Source: an uncultured Bacteroides sp. (GTDB lineage Bacteria; Bacteroidota; Bacteroidia; Bacteroidales; Bacteroidaceae). Taken from it: a stretch of DNA of 64,000 nt. Of the stretch, positions 51,770 to 62,100 are shown in pieces. Each line of letters starts with the position of its first letter. Within the stretch, counting starts at the first letter, position 1. Location of the stretch: contig CALUOR010000097.1 in assembly GCA_944322285.1 (NCBI GenBank), positions 20,371-84,370 on the forward strand, read 5' to 3'. Position numbers and translations under genes: made by a program. The notes beneath the pieces were generated by a model. It searched no databases. It worked only from the letters and a program-made list of their open reading frames with translations, and was not told where the DNA came from.

Positions 51770-52918
51770 TTAAAGCAAGGCTTTTATTTCTGTTTCCAGC
51801 TTGCCGAGGTCGTCCACTCTTTCGCTTAGTTCGTTGGCTCGGTTGACAAGGTACAGGGTCGGAATATTCTGTATGTTATAAAGGGCTACTAATGACGAGT
51901 AGACCCCGCTGGCATCACGCACGCATATCCATGGCAGGTTATCGGCCGTAGTTTTCCAATAATGTTCGTCAGCATCCAATGATACCTGATAAATTTCCAA
52001 ACCGGAAGCGGCATATTTGTCATACAGCTCGCGCAACAGATAATTGCGGCTTGCCGATACGGCCGTCTGATAAATGGTAAAGTCCAGTGCCACAACCTTC
52101 CCTTTCAGCTCGCTCAGTTTACGTACATTCCCTTTCATGTCACGCAACTCAATGTCTATCACGCCGGTTTCATGCATTTCGATAGCGGGAGCCTCAGCGG
52201 TTTGCTGGGGTACGCGTGTATTCTTCATGCCCTTTATTACAATATTATAAAGGTTTTTGGAACGGTCGGCGTGAGGATAATAATTGTTCAGGCTGGTGGC
52301 TACAGCGGCAAAGCACTTAATGTCGTCACGACTGTTCAGCGGGTCAAAAATGAGGTAGTTATTCAATTTTTGAAACAAGGCGAAGTAAGCGGACGCAGTG
52401 TTGGGAGCCGAAAAAATATAACGCACTTTTACATCGTCCTTGTAACGCTGAATCATGGATAGCAGGCTGTCTTGATACACATCCACGCCAATAGTACGGC
52501 TTTGCATGGCTTGGGCTAATGCGTCGGCTTTGCTCTGTAGCTGCAATTGCATCAACGAAAGTTCCTTTATTTTCTCGCAGTTGGGTGAGCCTTCTACCGT
52601 GTAGTTCGTGGCGAAATCTTCGTAACCGGCCTTAAAGCGCAGCGTCTCGGTAGAATCTACTGAGAAATTAATGACTTTATCCTCTATACGCAAGCGATAA
52701 AATTCTGGCGATTCCGGGCGGTTCCCTTTGAAAGAGAAAGTCCCGCTTCCGGCCAATTTTACTGAATCCATTGGTACGATACCCTCCAAGGCAGAGGCTT
52801 CCAGGTAAAGTGTCTTGCCGTCAGCGCCAGCCACTTCGCCTTCCACTTTAAATTTAGGCTCCGAATCACAAGCACTCAAAGCAATAGCAGCAAGTGCCCA
52901 TACAAAAAGTTTCTTCAT
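51770..52918 (-). CDS. Thioredoxin-fold lipoprotein without CxxC (DUF4369-type N-terminus)
   Basis: A 382-residue lipoprotein (LFVWALAAIALSAC, Cys17). The N-terminal DUF4369-like domain (about residues 20-130: FKVEGEVAGADGKTLYLEAS) and a helical linker lead to a TlpA/ResA-like C-terminal domain (about 245-380: ELKGKVVALDFTIYQ, ISLDADEHYW-type, NIPTLYLVN). At the place of the WCxxC active site it reads DFTIYQTAVSASRNYLL, with no cysteine, so it cannot be a normal thiol oxidoreductase. Similar proteins in Bacteroidetes usually keep the cysteines. A binding or chaperone role is possible. Confidence 0.85.
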   Translation of the reverse strand: MKKLFVWALAAIALSACDSEPKFKVEGEVAGADGKTLYLEASALEGIVPMDSVKLAGSGTFSFKGNRPESPEFYRLRIEDKVINFSVDSTETLRFKAGYEDFATNYTVEGSPNCEKIKELSLMQLQLQSKADALAQAMQSRTIGVDVYQDSLLSMIQRYKDDVKVRYIFSAPNTASAYFALFQKLNNYLIFDPLNSRDDIKCFAAVATSLNNYYPHADRSKNLYNIVIKGMKNTRVPQQTAEAPAIEMHETGVIDIELRDMKGNVRKLSELKGKVVALDFTIYQTAVSASRNYLLRELYDKYAASGLEIYQVSLDADEHYWKTTADNLPWICVRDASGVYSSLVALYNIQNIPTLYLVNRANELSERVDDLGKLETEIKALL

Positions 52919-52952
52919 ATCTGTGCTTTTGTTGTTTCCACTAATCGGGGAG

Positions 52953-52960
52953 CAAAGATA
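52953..52960 (-). promoter_or_regulatory. -7 box of the thioredoxin-fold lipoprotein gene
   Basis: Minus-strand TATCTTTG, 35 bp before the start at 52918; it excludes the longer frame to 52966. Confidence 0.55.
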
Positions 52961-53033
52961 AAACAAAAAAGTGAGATTGGAAGCAAATTGGGAAAATATG
53001 ATTGAAGATAAATTACTTAAGGAAGGCTCTTCG

Positions 53034-53065
53034 TTTGTAGATTTGAAGAGAAGGCATTACTTTTG
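53034..53065 (+). promoter_or_regulatory. Promoter of the MFS gene
   Basis: -33 TTTG (53034-53037), 20-bp spacer and -7 TACTTTTG (53058-53065). The frame of the MFS gene is open from a GTG at 52971, but this promoter puts the start at 53106. Confidence 0.65.
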
Positions 53066-53105
53066 CAACCGTTTAGCGCATAATATACATATTATATATG
53101 AAGAG

Positions 53106-54332
53106 ATGAAGAATCGGGTATTAAGCAAAATCAAAGGTCATCCGCAACTTGTGGAGGGTACGGCATATGCTATCTTGTTTACGATGGGGACTTGCCACCT
53201 GCTGAACGATATGATTCAATCGGTGATTCCCGCCATATACCCTTTGCTGAAAGATAAATTCGGCTTTACTTTTGCGCAGATTGGCATTATTACCTTGGTA
53301 TTCCAATTGACTTCTTCCGTGCTCCAGCCTTTTGTAGGCCGGTATGCCGATCGCCATCCGCAGCCTTATTCATTGGCTACGGGCATGTGTTTCACGTTGG
53401 TCGGGCTGATGGCATTGGCTTTTGCGCCCAATTTCCTGTTGATACTTCTGTCGGTGGCTTTGATAGGTTGCGGCTCTTCTGTGTTCCATCCCGAAGCTTC
53501 ACGTGTGGCTCAGATGGCGTCAGGAGGGAAAAAGAGTTTGGCGCAGTCCATTTTTCAAGTAGGAGGAAACGGAGGGAGTGCCTTTGGCCCTTTATTGGCG
53601 GCGCTGATAATCATTCCTTACGGGCAACATGCTGTAGGCTGGTTCGCCTTGGCGGCTTTGCTCGCTTCCTTGCTGTTGACCCGGGTGGGGTATTGGTATA
53701 GTCTGATGTTGACCGAGATTAAGATGCACCATCGGCAACGGCAGACAAATCTTTGCAATTTGCCTGATAAAACGGTGCGGAGAGCGTTGGAAATCTTGGT
53801 ATTGATGATTTTTTCGAAGTACTTTTTCAACGCCTGCATGACGAGCTATTTCACCTTTTATCTGATGGAGAAGTTTGGGATTACAGTGCAGCAGTCTCAA
53901 TATTGTCTCTTTGCCTACTTGGCCGCTTTTGCCGCAGGCACTTTGTTGGGTGGCTTCTTGGGCGACCGTTATGGGCGAAAATATGTCATCCTTTTCTCCA
54001 TTTTGGGGGCTGCTCCTTTTACATTGGCCATGCCTTATCTCAATTTGGGTTGGACCATTGTCATGGCGGTCATTACCGGCTTGGTGATAGCTTCGGCCTT
54101 TTCGGCCATTGTGGTATATGCCACCGATTTGAAGCCGGATAAAGTGGGCATGATTGCGGGTATCTTTTTCGGCCTGATGTTTGGCTTGGGTGGCATAGGT
54201 TCGGCTTTCTTTGGTTGGTTGGCGGACTTGACGAGCATTGAGTTTATTTTCCACGTCAGCACCTGGTTGCCTTTATTAGGTGTCATTGCTATATTTTTGC
54301 CCGATGTCCGACCTGCTAGAATGACGAATTAG
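53106..54332 (+). CDS. MFS transporter, fosmidomycin-resistance (Fsr)-like
   Basis: A 408-residue major facilitator with 12 predicted helices. It starts with HPQLVEGTAYAILFTMGTCH, then LLNDMIQSVIPAIYPLLKDK, the pattern of Fsr-type drug exporters, and has the MFS loop motif GRYADRHPQPYS (about residues 75-90). A second DRYGRK-type motif is in the middle (GFLGDRYGRKYVIL). The substrate is unknown; drug export is inferred from the family. The next gene, ogt, starts 8 bp later. Confidence 0.9.
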   Translation: MKNRVLSKIKGHPQLVEGTAYAILFTMGTCHLLNDMIQSVIPAIYPLLKDKFGFTFAQIGIITLVFQLTSSVLQPFVGRYADRHPQPYSLATGMCFTLVGLMALAFAPNFLLILLSVALIGCGSSVFHPEASRVAQMASGGKKSLAQSIFQVGGNGGSAFGPLLAALIIIPYGQHAVGWFALAALLASLLLTRVGYWYSLMLTEIKMHHRQRQTNLCNLPDKTVRRALEILVLMIFSKYFFNACMTSYFTFYLMEKFGITVQQSQYCLFAYLAAFAAGTLLGGFLGDRYGRKYVILFSILGAAPFTLAMPYLNLGWTIVMAVITGLVIASAFSAIVVYATDLKPDKVGMIAGIFFGLMFGLGGIGSAFFGWLADLTSIEFIFHVSTWLPLLGVIAIFLPDVRPARMTN

Positions 54333-54339
54333 GAAGCCC

Positions 54340-54852
54340 ATGAGAAACCAAATTCAAACCCTACATTATTTGTCTCCTTGTGGAGAGATGATTCTCGGCT
54401 CTTATCAAGACAGCCTCTGTCTATGCAATTGGATGATGGAGAAACATCCGGGACGTGTGTACAAACGGCTGCAAATCCTGTTGAAAGCCGATTTTGTAGA
54501 AGCATCCTCCGTGGTTATTCAAGAGGCTGTTCGGCAACTGGATGAATATTTTCGGAAGGAACGCAAAACCTTCGATGTTCCTTTATTGTTTGTCGGGACC
54601 GATTTCCAAAAGCAAGTATGGCGGCAGTTGCTTGAGATTCCTTATGGTCATACCATTTCTTATGGTGAAATGGCCCGACAGTTAGGTAAGCCATCAGCTG
54701 TGCGTGCCGTAGCAAATGCTAATGGTGCCAATGCTATATCTATTTTCGCTCCCTGTCACCGGGTGATAGGGAGCAACCATTCCTTGACTGGTTATGGAGG
54801 AGGTCTGGAAGCGAAAAGATTTCTGTTGAGGTTGGAAGGGTTAAGCTTCTAA
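54340..54852 (+). CDS. ogt: Methylated-DNA-protein-cysteine methyltransferase
   Basis: This repair protein removes methyl groups from O6-methylguanine in a single suicidal reaction. The 170-residue protein has the acceptor motif FAPCHRVIGSNHSLTGYGGG (Cys about residue 139), VWRQLLEIPYGHTISYGEMA with the DNA-binding helix and RAVANANGANA with the Arg finger. The N-terminal Ada-like domain is the short type. It follows the MFS gene closely and is probably co-transcribed. Confidence 0.94.
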   Translation: MRNQIQTLHYLSPCGEMILGSYQDSLCLCNWMMEKHPGRVYKRLQILLKADFVEASSVVIQEAVRQLDEYFRKERKTFDVPLLFVGTDFQKQVWRQLLEIPYGHTISYGEMARQLGKPSAVRAVANANGANAISIFAPCHRVIGSNHSLTGYGGGLEAKRFLLRLEGLSF

Positions 54853-54880
54853 TCCCGAAAGAATAGAATGATGTTTTGAA

Positions 54881-54949
54881 CGATTACTAATTGTTTGACT
54901 GTACGATTTATAATTGTGCAACAGTGCGATTGCTAATCGTGCAAAAGAT
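54881..54949. repeat. Degenerate tandem repeat, 23 bp period (site 4)
   Basis: Three units start at 54881, 54904 and 54927, exactly 23 bp apart, each with CGATT, then TAAT, then a G-T step (CGATTACTAATTGT, CGATTTATAATTGT, CGATTGCTAATCGT). Each unit is itself an imperfect palindrome (CGATT/AATCG). The array lies 28 bp after the ogt stop. Confidence 0.72.
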
Positions 54950-55033
54950 TTATTATATATTGAGGACGTTTTCAGTATGATTGATTGGGTAATTAATATA
55001 GTTGATTGAAGTTAAATGATAATTTATCTTTTA

Positions 55034-55277
55034 AATGAAGAATGATGAATTAAGAATGAAGAATTAGAGTAATCAACTCCCCTCCTTCGGGAAGGAGGGG
55101 TGCCCACCGGGCGGGGTGGTAGGAAAAGCATGGTTCGACCTATTTATATAATAAGAAGAATAGGAGTCGCTAAAGCGGCCTATTTATCCTACCACCTCCC
55201 CCTTCGGGGACTCCTCCTTCCAGAAGGAGGAGAGTTCCGTTGCCATTCTTCATTCATCATTCTTAATTCTTCATTTA
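55034..55277. repeat. REP-like composite inverted-repeat element
   Basis: Outer AT-rich arms of GAAGAATGATGAAT-type words (55034-55065 and the inverted 55246-55276) enclose a GC-rich core. The core starts AACTCCCC and ends GGAGAGTT (about 55074-55236). Inside are a perfect hairpin CCCCTCCTTC/GAAGGAGGGG (55079-55100), the pair GGTGGTAGG/CCTACCACC (55115-55123 and 55188-55196) and a second hairpin CTCCTCCTTC/GAAGGAGGAG near 55211-55232. It has no reading frame. It looks like a REP/BIME or MITE mobilised by an absent transposase. The rest of 54950-55400 has no gene. Confidence 0.75.
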
Positions 55278-55405
55278 AAGCACGCTTGCGCGCGCTAAAT
55301 TCCCATTTAACAAAATCGTAAATTGTAAATTGCTAAATCGTAAATGAGCTAAATTCCCATTTCTCCCTCTTTTCTGATAAGAGGAAACAACATGTTATTA
55401 ATCAA

Positions 55406-55437
55406 AAAAGGGCATACCCTTGTGGGTATACCCTTTT
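55406..55437 (-). terminator. Terminator of the SusC operon
   Basis: AAAAGGGCATACCC (55406-55419) pairs with GGGTATACCCTTTT (55424-55437), with one bulged mismatch, and a U-run on the minus strand. It lies 21 bp after the last gene. Confidence 0.85.
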
Positions 55438-55458
55438 AATAGGTTAGTTTACGATATG

Positions 55459-57435
55459 TTACATAAACAGGTTTGCATTGCCATTCATTGACGCATTGCG
55501 TGATAAGTGACTTTGAATGGGTTGAGGCTGCATATCCAAGTTGTTGTTATAAACTCTTCTTGGAGTAAAACCATGCTTGATAGATCTCATGTTCAAACCG
55601 AAAGATGTAATAGACTTAGTCGCTGCAGCCGTATTTGAACCCCATTCCAAGAAATTCCAATAGCTGGTCAGATAAGAATAACCATTCCCGGTATTAACTA
55701 CGTATACCATTGCATCGTATTTCCCTTCGTTGCTCTCATCGTTCAAGAACTTAAGAGTCCCCGATTTTGTAATACCACCAATTAAACTTTCTTCGTTAAA
55801 CTCACCGGTTTCACTATTATAGGGGAATACAAATACTTGGAAACCTTGAAGTGAGGCTACTTCTTGTGCACTGAAGCGTATCCAACCCGTTTGAGTATCA
55901 TAGCTCAACAGCATGGTATCATCGTAATCAGCAGCTCCGGATAAGCCTTTTACCGCCAAAGTTGTTTCATCCACTTTGCTGATTGTAGCCGGTATTTGCA
56001 ATGTTTCACTACCATCGCTGAATGGGATAATCCAGTTTCCTACGTAGTCGTCTATTTTGCTGCTTTGAAGCTGGTCAAATTCGCTCTGACCCCAAAGGAA
56101 TGTTTCTGTAACGGTTGCCAAATCAGCTACTTTCTCACCTTCTTCATCTCCTATATAGAAGCGGAAACCTAAGTTCAACGTACCGGTAGTTTCGTCGTAA
56201 GATGAAAGTGTAGAAACGCCTTCCAGATATACCGGATTACCAAAGGTTGTCATTCCTGTATTTTGTGTATCAGGAATATCAACGGTGCCATCTTCAAAGT
56301 TTACATGGAAGTAGATGTGAGCCTTTTCTGCATCGGAATACAAGTTCGGCATGCGGTAGAAGGTCGAGTCTTCTTCTGCTATTTGTATAGCTTGCATCCA
56401 ACTTTCACCACGCAGTTCTGAAGTGAAGAAACCAGTTGCTTCGGGTAAATCTGACCATGTATAGTCGCGGTCGTAATCTGTTCCCATCATAGACGGGTCA
56501 AGATAAAGCAGGAATACGCCATTACCAAACGTGTAATATCCATAACCGCCGATATTGTGATATACAGAACCAAGATCGAACATCTTGGATGTCTCTGTAT
56601 ATGTGCCTAGCGGATAAGTCGCATTACCCGGTTCAATAGGACCATCGGCTGTTGAAAGGTTGCCGGCTACAGAACCGAATGTATTCCATGTTGCATCTTC
56701 TTTCGGACCTTCACCATTTACCATTTGGAAGTTGAGTGCAGTCGGAGCAATATAGTATCCGGCATCACCATATGTTTCACCATCCAATATAATATAAGGT
56801 AAGTTGGAGTCATCAGCATAGATTTCTACGCCCCATTGTTCCATAAAGTATTCGTTATTGAATGGACTTCTGAAACGGTACATTTTGGTGGTTTGTTCTT
56901 TCTCTACTGTGATTCCGGTGATGTTCATCGGACTGGAACCAAATGCTTCGAATAGATTTTCTACCAAAACAGCTTCTTCTGATACAACTTCCCAAACTTC
57001 AACTTTTTCTTCAGGATACAGCAGAGACAGTGTAACAGAGGAGCGACCGTAAGGTGTTCCTTCGGCAAAGCTTAGCTCTATTTCGTAGGTAGTGCCACGG
57101 ACAACATTATTATAATCAATTGTGACGCTAGATGTGGAAGAACCTTCAGCAAAACTTACACTACCCGGTACGGTAAATACATTTTCACCTCCTTCGGTAT
57201 AAGTAGATTTTAATTCGGCATTAATAGCGCCTACAGAGTCGGTACGCATTACGTTCAAAGTAATACTGCCTTCTGGTCCTTCTAATTCATACTCAGTAAC
57301 GGTAGAAGGAGTGAAGTATACACCAGCTCCTTGCACAGCTCCCGCCGGTGTATATTCTATATCGTCATCGCAGGACGTCCATGCCAGTGTAAACATGGCG
57401 GCCAGCATGAGTAATAAGCTATTTATCTTTTTCAT
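55459..57435 (-). CDS. Sus-locus lipoprotein with Calx-beta-like N-terminus
   Basis: A 658-residue lipoprotein (signal peptide LLLMLAAMFTLAWTSC, then DDDIEY; Cys22). Residues about 35-140 look like a small Calx-beta or Ig-like domain (VYFTPSTVTEYELEGPEGSI, then SVSFAEGSSTSSVTIDY). The rest is beta-rich and holds aromatic strands typical of glycan-binding SusE/F-type proteins, but no known catalytic site. It is the third gene behind SusC and SusD with 34 bp to SusD. It is probably a surface binding protein of the locus; the ligand is unknown. The terminal Asn/Gln-rich tail (NNNLDMQPQPIQSHLSRNA) is odd. Confidence 0.75.
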   Translation of the reverse strand: MKKINSLLLMLAAMFTLAWTSCDDDIEYTPAGAVQGAGVYFTPSTVTEYELEGPEGSITLNVMRTDSVGAINAELKSTYTEGGENVFTVPGSVSFAEGSSTSSVTIDYNNVVRGTTYEIELSFAEGTPYGRSSVTLSLLYPEEKVEVWEVVSEEAVLVENLFEAFGSSPMNITGITVEKEQTTKMYRFRSPFNNEYFMEQWGVEIYADDSNLPYIILDGETYGDAGYYIAPTALNFQMVNGEGPKEDATWNTFGSVAGNLSTADGPIEPGNATYPLGTYTETSKMFDLGSVYHNIGGYGYYTFGNGVFLLYLDPSMMGTDYDRDYTWSDLPEATGFFTSELRGESWMQAIQIAEEDSTFYRMPNLYSDAEKAHIYFHVNFEDGTVDIPDTQNTGMTTFGNPVYLEGVSTLSSYDETTGTLNLGFRFYIGDEEGEKVADLATVTETFLWGQSEFDQLQSSKIDDYVGNWIIPFSDGSETLQIPATISKVDETTLAVKGLSGAADYDDTMLLSYDTQTGWIRFSAQEVASLQGFQVFVFPYNSETGEFNEESLIGGITKSGTLKFLNDESNEGKYDAMVYVVNTGNGYSYLTSYWNFLEWGSNTAAATKSITSFGLNMRSIKHGFTPRRVYNNNLDMQPQPIQSHLSRNASMNGNANLFM

Positions 57436-57469
57436 ATTTCAATATTCATTAAATCAGTTCTTGTTTTGA

Positions 57470-59104
57470 TTATTCACCGGCCAAAGTACCTATCGGAGTA
57501 GGACCTGTTACGGTAGCGGTCGGATCCGGATTGTTGGTCTCTTGCAGGGCTACGTTAGCGTTCAACTCGAAGATGGGGATTACCAGATTCCAGTTGGGCT
57601 TCATGCCTTTGCAGTTGATCTTGAATACGTCAGACGGAGCGTTGGTGCCTTCGTAATTCTGGATTACGTCCGGTTGCAGACGCTTGGCACTTGCAAAGCC
57701 TTGACCTTCACCCCAGAATTCAAGACGCATCTGCCACATCACTTCAAGCTGGAACGTACGGGCATCGCTGGTGTTGAAGTTGTAGTTCGGGTCACGATAG
57801 TTTTTCATGAAGCTGTTCAGAGCGGTTACGCCGGCTGCTACGCCTTGTGTCATACCGATAGCTTCGGCTTCGATGAGGTACATTTCCTCTACACGCATAA
57901 TGGGTACGTCTACGGCTGCACCTACGCTGTAGGTCATGTAGTCACCACCACCGCAACGGAACTTGAGGGCTTGGTAAGGACGGCAGGTGTTCTCCAACCA
58001 GTCATCATCACGTATAGTCTTGTAGTCATAATAATCTCTCTTGGCAGGGTTGACAAACAGACGCTTGCGGATGTCGGTGTCGGACATACGGTCGTACAGT
58101 GAGCGGTCAATACCCGGCATTGACAATGAAGAGTAGCCCCAGTCTGCTTCGCTAGACATGTGACCGGTGAAGTTACACAGGTTCGCCATGTTTTCTGCTG
58201 AATAATGCAGGTACCACATCCAAGCCTGGTTGGCGGTATTGAAACCGGTGGTCGGATCGTCAATCTGGCTCTCTGTGATAGGTGAGCAGCCGGAAGTGTC
58301 AATGGCCATGCGGGCATACTTGGCAGCATTTTCGTAGTCCTCATCCCACAGGTAGACTTTCGCTTTCAGACCGTAAACGACAGCCAGACTGGGGAACAGA
58401 CCGGAAGAAGGCGTGTAGTTGGCCAGACATTCTTCGGCGGTGTTCAGGTCAGAGAGGATGAATTCCATCATCTCGTCATGCGTCAAACGAGGATTGTTTT
58501 GCGCCGTGGCGTTGTCGGTCGTTTCCGTAATCTTGGGAGCGGTCAGTCCCAATACACTGCTGCAATCGGTATAGATGTTGGCCTTCGGCTCGAAGAGCAC
58601 CATCAGCATGTAGTAATGGAAAGCACGGTTGGCGTAAGCGATACCTGCATTACCTCTCATCACATCGCTCAAACTCTCATCGCTGAGGTCTACAGCGGCA
58701 ATGATGTCGTTGGCAGACTTGATGAACTGATACAGCGTGAACCAAGGCAGGTAAGCGTTGTAAGTGCTTTCGCCGGAACCACGGTTAAACGTGTTATATT
58801 CCGAGAACCAGTCGTAACCGGAGTTGTCGCCAAGCGGATACATGTCGCCCAGCATCTCGGTCTGCGCAATCATGAACAAGGGATAACCCATGTCTGTTTC
58901 ATGAACCTGTTCGCCATAGACCAAATACCATTGTACCATTTGTGCGGGAAGACCGTTTACGGCAGCTTCCAAAGCAGAGGCGGACGCTCCGATTTGCTCG
59001 GAAGTGGCGGTGTTGTCTTCCGGAAAAGTCTCTTCAATACAGCTTGTCAGTACCGTAGCCGATACGGCCAAAGCCGATAAAAATTTGAATATATTCTTTT
59101 TCAT
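57470..59104 (-). CDS. SusD/RagB-family lipoprotein
   Basis: A 544-residue lipoprotein (signal peptide FLSALAVSATVLTSC, Cys22) with the SusD fold: an N-terminal helical TPR-like part (INRAFHYYMLMVLFEP-like segment AYANRAFHYYMLMVLFEPKA, about residues 155-175) and a C-terminal cap region with VPIMRVEEMYLIEAEAIGM. SusD proteins sit on the outer surface over a SusC channel and close its lid with the ligand. It lies between SusC (25 bp upstream) and the third lipoprotein. Ligand unknown; no glycosidase is in the locus. Confidence 0.93.
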   Translation of the reverse strand: MKKNIFKFLSALAVSATVLTSCIEETFPEDNTATSEQIGASASALEAAVNGLPAQMVQWYLVYGEQVHETDMGYPLFMIAQTEMLGDMYPLGDNSGYDWFSEYNTFNRGSGESTYNAYLPWFTLYQFIKSANDIIAAVDLSDESLSDVMRGNAGIAYANRAFHYYMLMVLFEPKANIYTDCSSVLGLTAPKITETTDNATAQNNPRLTHDEMMEFILSDLNTAEECLANYTPSSGLFPSLAVVYGLKAKVYLWDEDYENAAKYARMAIDTSGCSPITESQIDDPTTGFNTANQAWMWYLHYSAENMANLCNFTGHMSSEADWGYSSLSMPGIDRSLYDRMSDTDIRKRLFVNPAKRDYYDYKTIRDDDWLENTCRPYQALKFRCGGGDYMTYSVGAAVDVPIMRVEEMYLIEAEAIGMTQGVAAGVTALNSFMKNYRDPNYNFNTSDARTFQLEVMWQMRLEFWGEGQGFASAKRLQPDVIQNYEGTNAPSDVFKINCKGMKPNWNLVIPIFELNANVALQETNNPDPTATVTGPTPIGTLAGE

Positions 59105-59129
59105 ATTAATAAGTCTCTATGTTTGAGGT

Positions 59130-62100
59130 TTAGAATTTGAAAGTCACACCACCCGAGATGGTACGCATCGGCGAGTAGTAGGTGTTGTTGGTTGTCGTAT
59201 CAAACGACTGGCGCGGGTCGAAACCTTTACGCTTTGACCAGTAGTAAACGTTCTCAGCGGACAGATAGACGCGCAGCGAGTTGATGGCCAGTTTTCTGGT
59301 CCAGCTGGCGGGTAACGTATAACCTACGTTGATATTCTGCAAGTTCAAATAGCTGGCGTTGGTAAGGAAACGGGTAGAACCTGCGGAAGCTCCGCTATAC
59401 GTATCTCCGAACTGGAAGCGCGGAATGTCCGTATCGGGGTTCTCCGGTGTCCAAGAGTTCAACAAGTCTTTGTGGAAATTGAAGCCGGTGTTGGACGAAG
59501 TCGGTGAAGACATGAACGTGGCATATGTGCCGTCGTACTGCTTGCCGCCCAGACTGTACGTGAAGTTAATGCTGAAGTCCACGCCGTAAGCCTGCAACGT
59601 AGTGCCGAAACCACCATATACTTTCGGAAGTGTGCTTTCTTCTGTTACGTAGTAGTCGGCTTCAGAATACGTGCTTGTTGTTGTATTGCCGATAAAGTTT
59701 CCTTCCGCGTCTGTCTTCATCTTGTACCACATGGAAAGACCGGTCTCCGGATCTACGCCGGCATATACTTTCTCTCTCCAAGTATAAATGGGAAGACCTT
59801 CCGCGATGAAGAAACTGCCGTTGGTGTAACCTTCGTAAGCTTTGCCTTCAATGCTGTAGCTTACGTCCGTCTTTTTGCCTTCGTCCAGCATGGTGAGGCG
59901 ATTTTTCAGTGTAGATACATTGAGGTTGACATCCCATTTGAAGTCGCGGGTATTGAAGATATTTACGCCCAAGTCGATTTCCACACCTTGGTTGTTCATG
60001 TTACCCACATTGTCGAAGTAGCTGCTGTAACCCAATGACGGAGCTACGGAGAACGAGAACAACATGTCCGAAGTCTTGCGGAAGTAGTATTCGATGCTAC
60101 CGGTTACACGGTTCCACAATTGGAACTCGGCACCCACGTTGAAGTTCGTGTTGGTTTCCCACGTGATGTCTTCTGAGCCTTTAGTATTGAAAGAAGTACC
60201 GATTTCGCCCGAAGAGTTGATGATGTTGAACACATCCGTGTAGCGGTACAGACCGATGTTGTCGTTACCTTGCGAACCGACAGAAGCTTTAATCTTCAAT
60301 TCCTGCACCCAAGGAGCGTTGAACCAGCTTTCCTTGTTAATCAGCCAAGCGGCACCTACTGACCAGAATGTACCCCAACGGTGGTCGGGAGCAAAGCGTG
60401 AAGAAGCGTCGCGGCGGATAGAACCCGAACCGAAGATGCGTTCATCGTAGTTATATTGCAGACGGGCGAAGTAGCCTTCGTTGTTGTGGCGGCTCTTGCC
60501 GGAATAAGCAGACTGGCCGTCTACCACAGCACCACCCAATTCCTGATTGTCCTGTGAGAACATTTTCGACTTGCTGGCTTGCAGAATAGCATAGCGATAG
60601 TCGTAGTATTCGTGACCCAGCAAGATGTCGAAGTTGTTGCTGCCGAACGAGCGGGCGTACGAAATCAATTGTTGCAAGTTGTAGTCATACGTGCGGGTAT
60701 GATATTTTTCTACCGTACCGCCTGTTGTATCAAACTGTCCGTAGTAGGGATTATATACATAGGTACCGCGTGTCTCATCCAAATTCACCGTACCGTTCAG
60801 CGTAATCTTCAGTCCTTCAATCGGAGTGATGTCCACAAAACCATTGGCGGTAAGGGCGTTACCTTCGGAGTTGCTTGTGTTCAGCATGTTGTCCATCAAC
60901 GGGTTGGCATCGCTGAGTTGCGGACGTGCCATACCGGCGTTCATGCCGTTACCATAGTCCATCATTTGGAAACCATTCTCATCGATCATGATGCTGCCGT
61001 CCGCGTTGCGGAGGTAACCCGGATAGATAGGAGCCATTTGCGTGGCATATGCCCAAACGTTACCACTTGAAGTACTTGAACCGTTATTGTTCAAAGAGTT
61101 CTGGTCGAAACGGGCGTATGACATGTTACCCCCAATCTTCAACCATTTTTTTGCTTGATAATCGGCTCTTAAACGAGCGGAGAGTCGTTTGTAATCAGAG
61201 TTTTCTGTGATACCTTCATTACCCAGATAACCCAAAGAAGCGTAGAAAGACGATTTTTCGTTGGCCGCACTAACCGAGAAGTTGTATTCCTGACGCAGGC
61301 CGGTACGGGTACTGAGGTCCATGATGTCATCCGGTATCAACAGATAATCCTTTCCGTTATAATTGACAACACGACCCAGCGTAGCATAAGGATTCAGTTT
61401 GCCGTTCTGGCCAATCAGATATTGACCGTCGGGTACTGTATATACATTGTAGCCTACACCACCGTTACCCATTGAACTGCACAGGTTGGCGTTAGCTTGT
61501 CTCCATGCGGCATCCGCACTCATACCTTGAGCCTGATAGTAACGATTCAAAGCACCATAATGCATTTCATAATATTGCGCAGGACTTGTGATGACATCGT
61601 ATTGCTGCAAAGCACGTGTATTGGCACCCCATTTGGCATCGAACGTAACAACGGCGTCACCTCGTTCGCTGGCACGTTTGGTTGTGATGATAACCACACC
61701 GTTAGCACCGCGTGCACCATACAAAGCATTGGAAGCGGCATCTTTCAACACAGTCATAGACTCTACATCGTTCGGGTTCAGGTTAGCCAGGTCCCCGCTG
61801 TAAGGAGCGCCATCCACAATAATCAACGGGTCGTTACCTGCGTTCAGAGAGCTGAAACCACGGATTTTAATTTTAGAGGAGGCACCGGGAGCACCATTAT
61901 CAGAAGTCAGTGTCACACCCGGAACGGCACCCGCCAAAGCATTCGTAACGCTCGTTACCTGCGACTGCTCCAGTTTCTCATTGTCCAGCACCGTAGCCGA
62001 ACCGGTAAATGCTGATTTCTTGGCCGTACCGAAAGCCACCACCATCACTTCGTCCAGCATCTCGGAGTTAGTCCGCATCACCACTCTCAGGTTAGGCTTG

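Noticed and set aside
52971-53105. N-terminal extension of the MFS protein from a GTG at 52971
   Set aside because: The promoter at 53034-53065 is inside it, and the extension is not part of the family.
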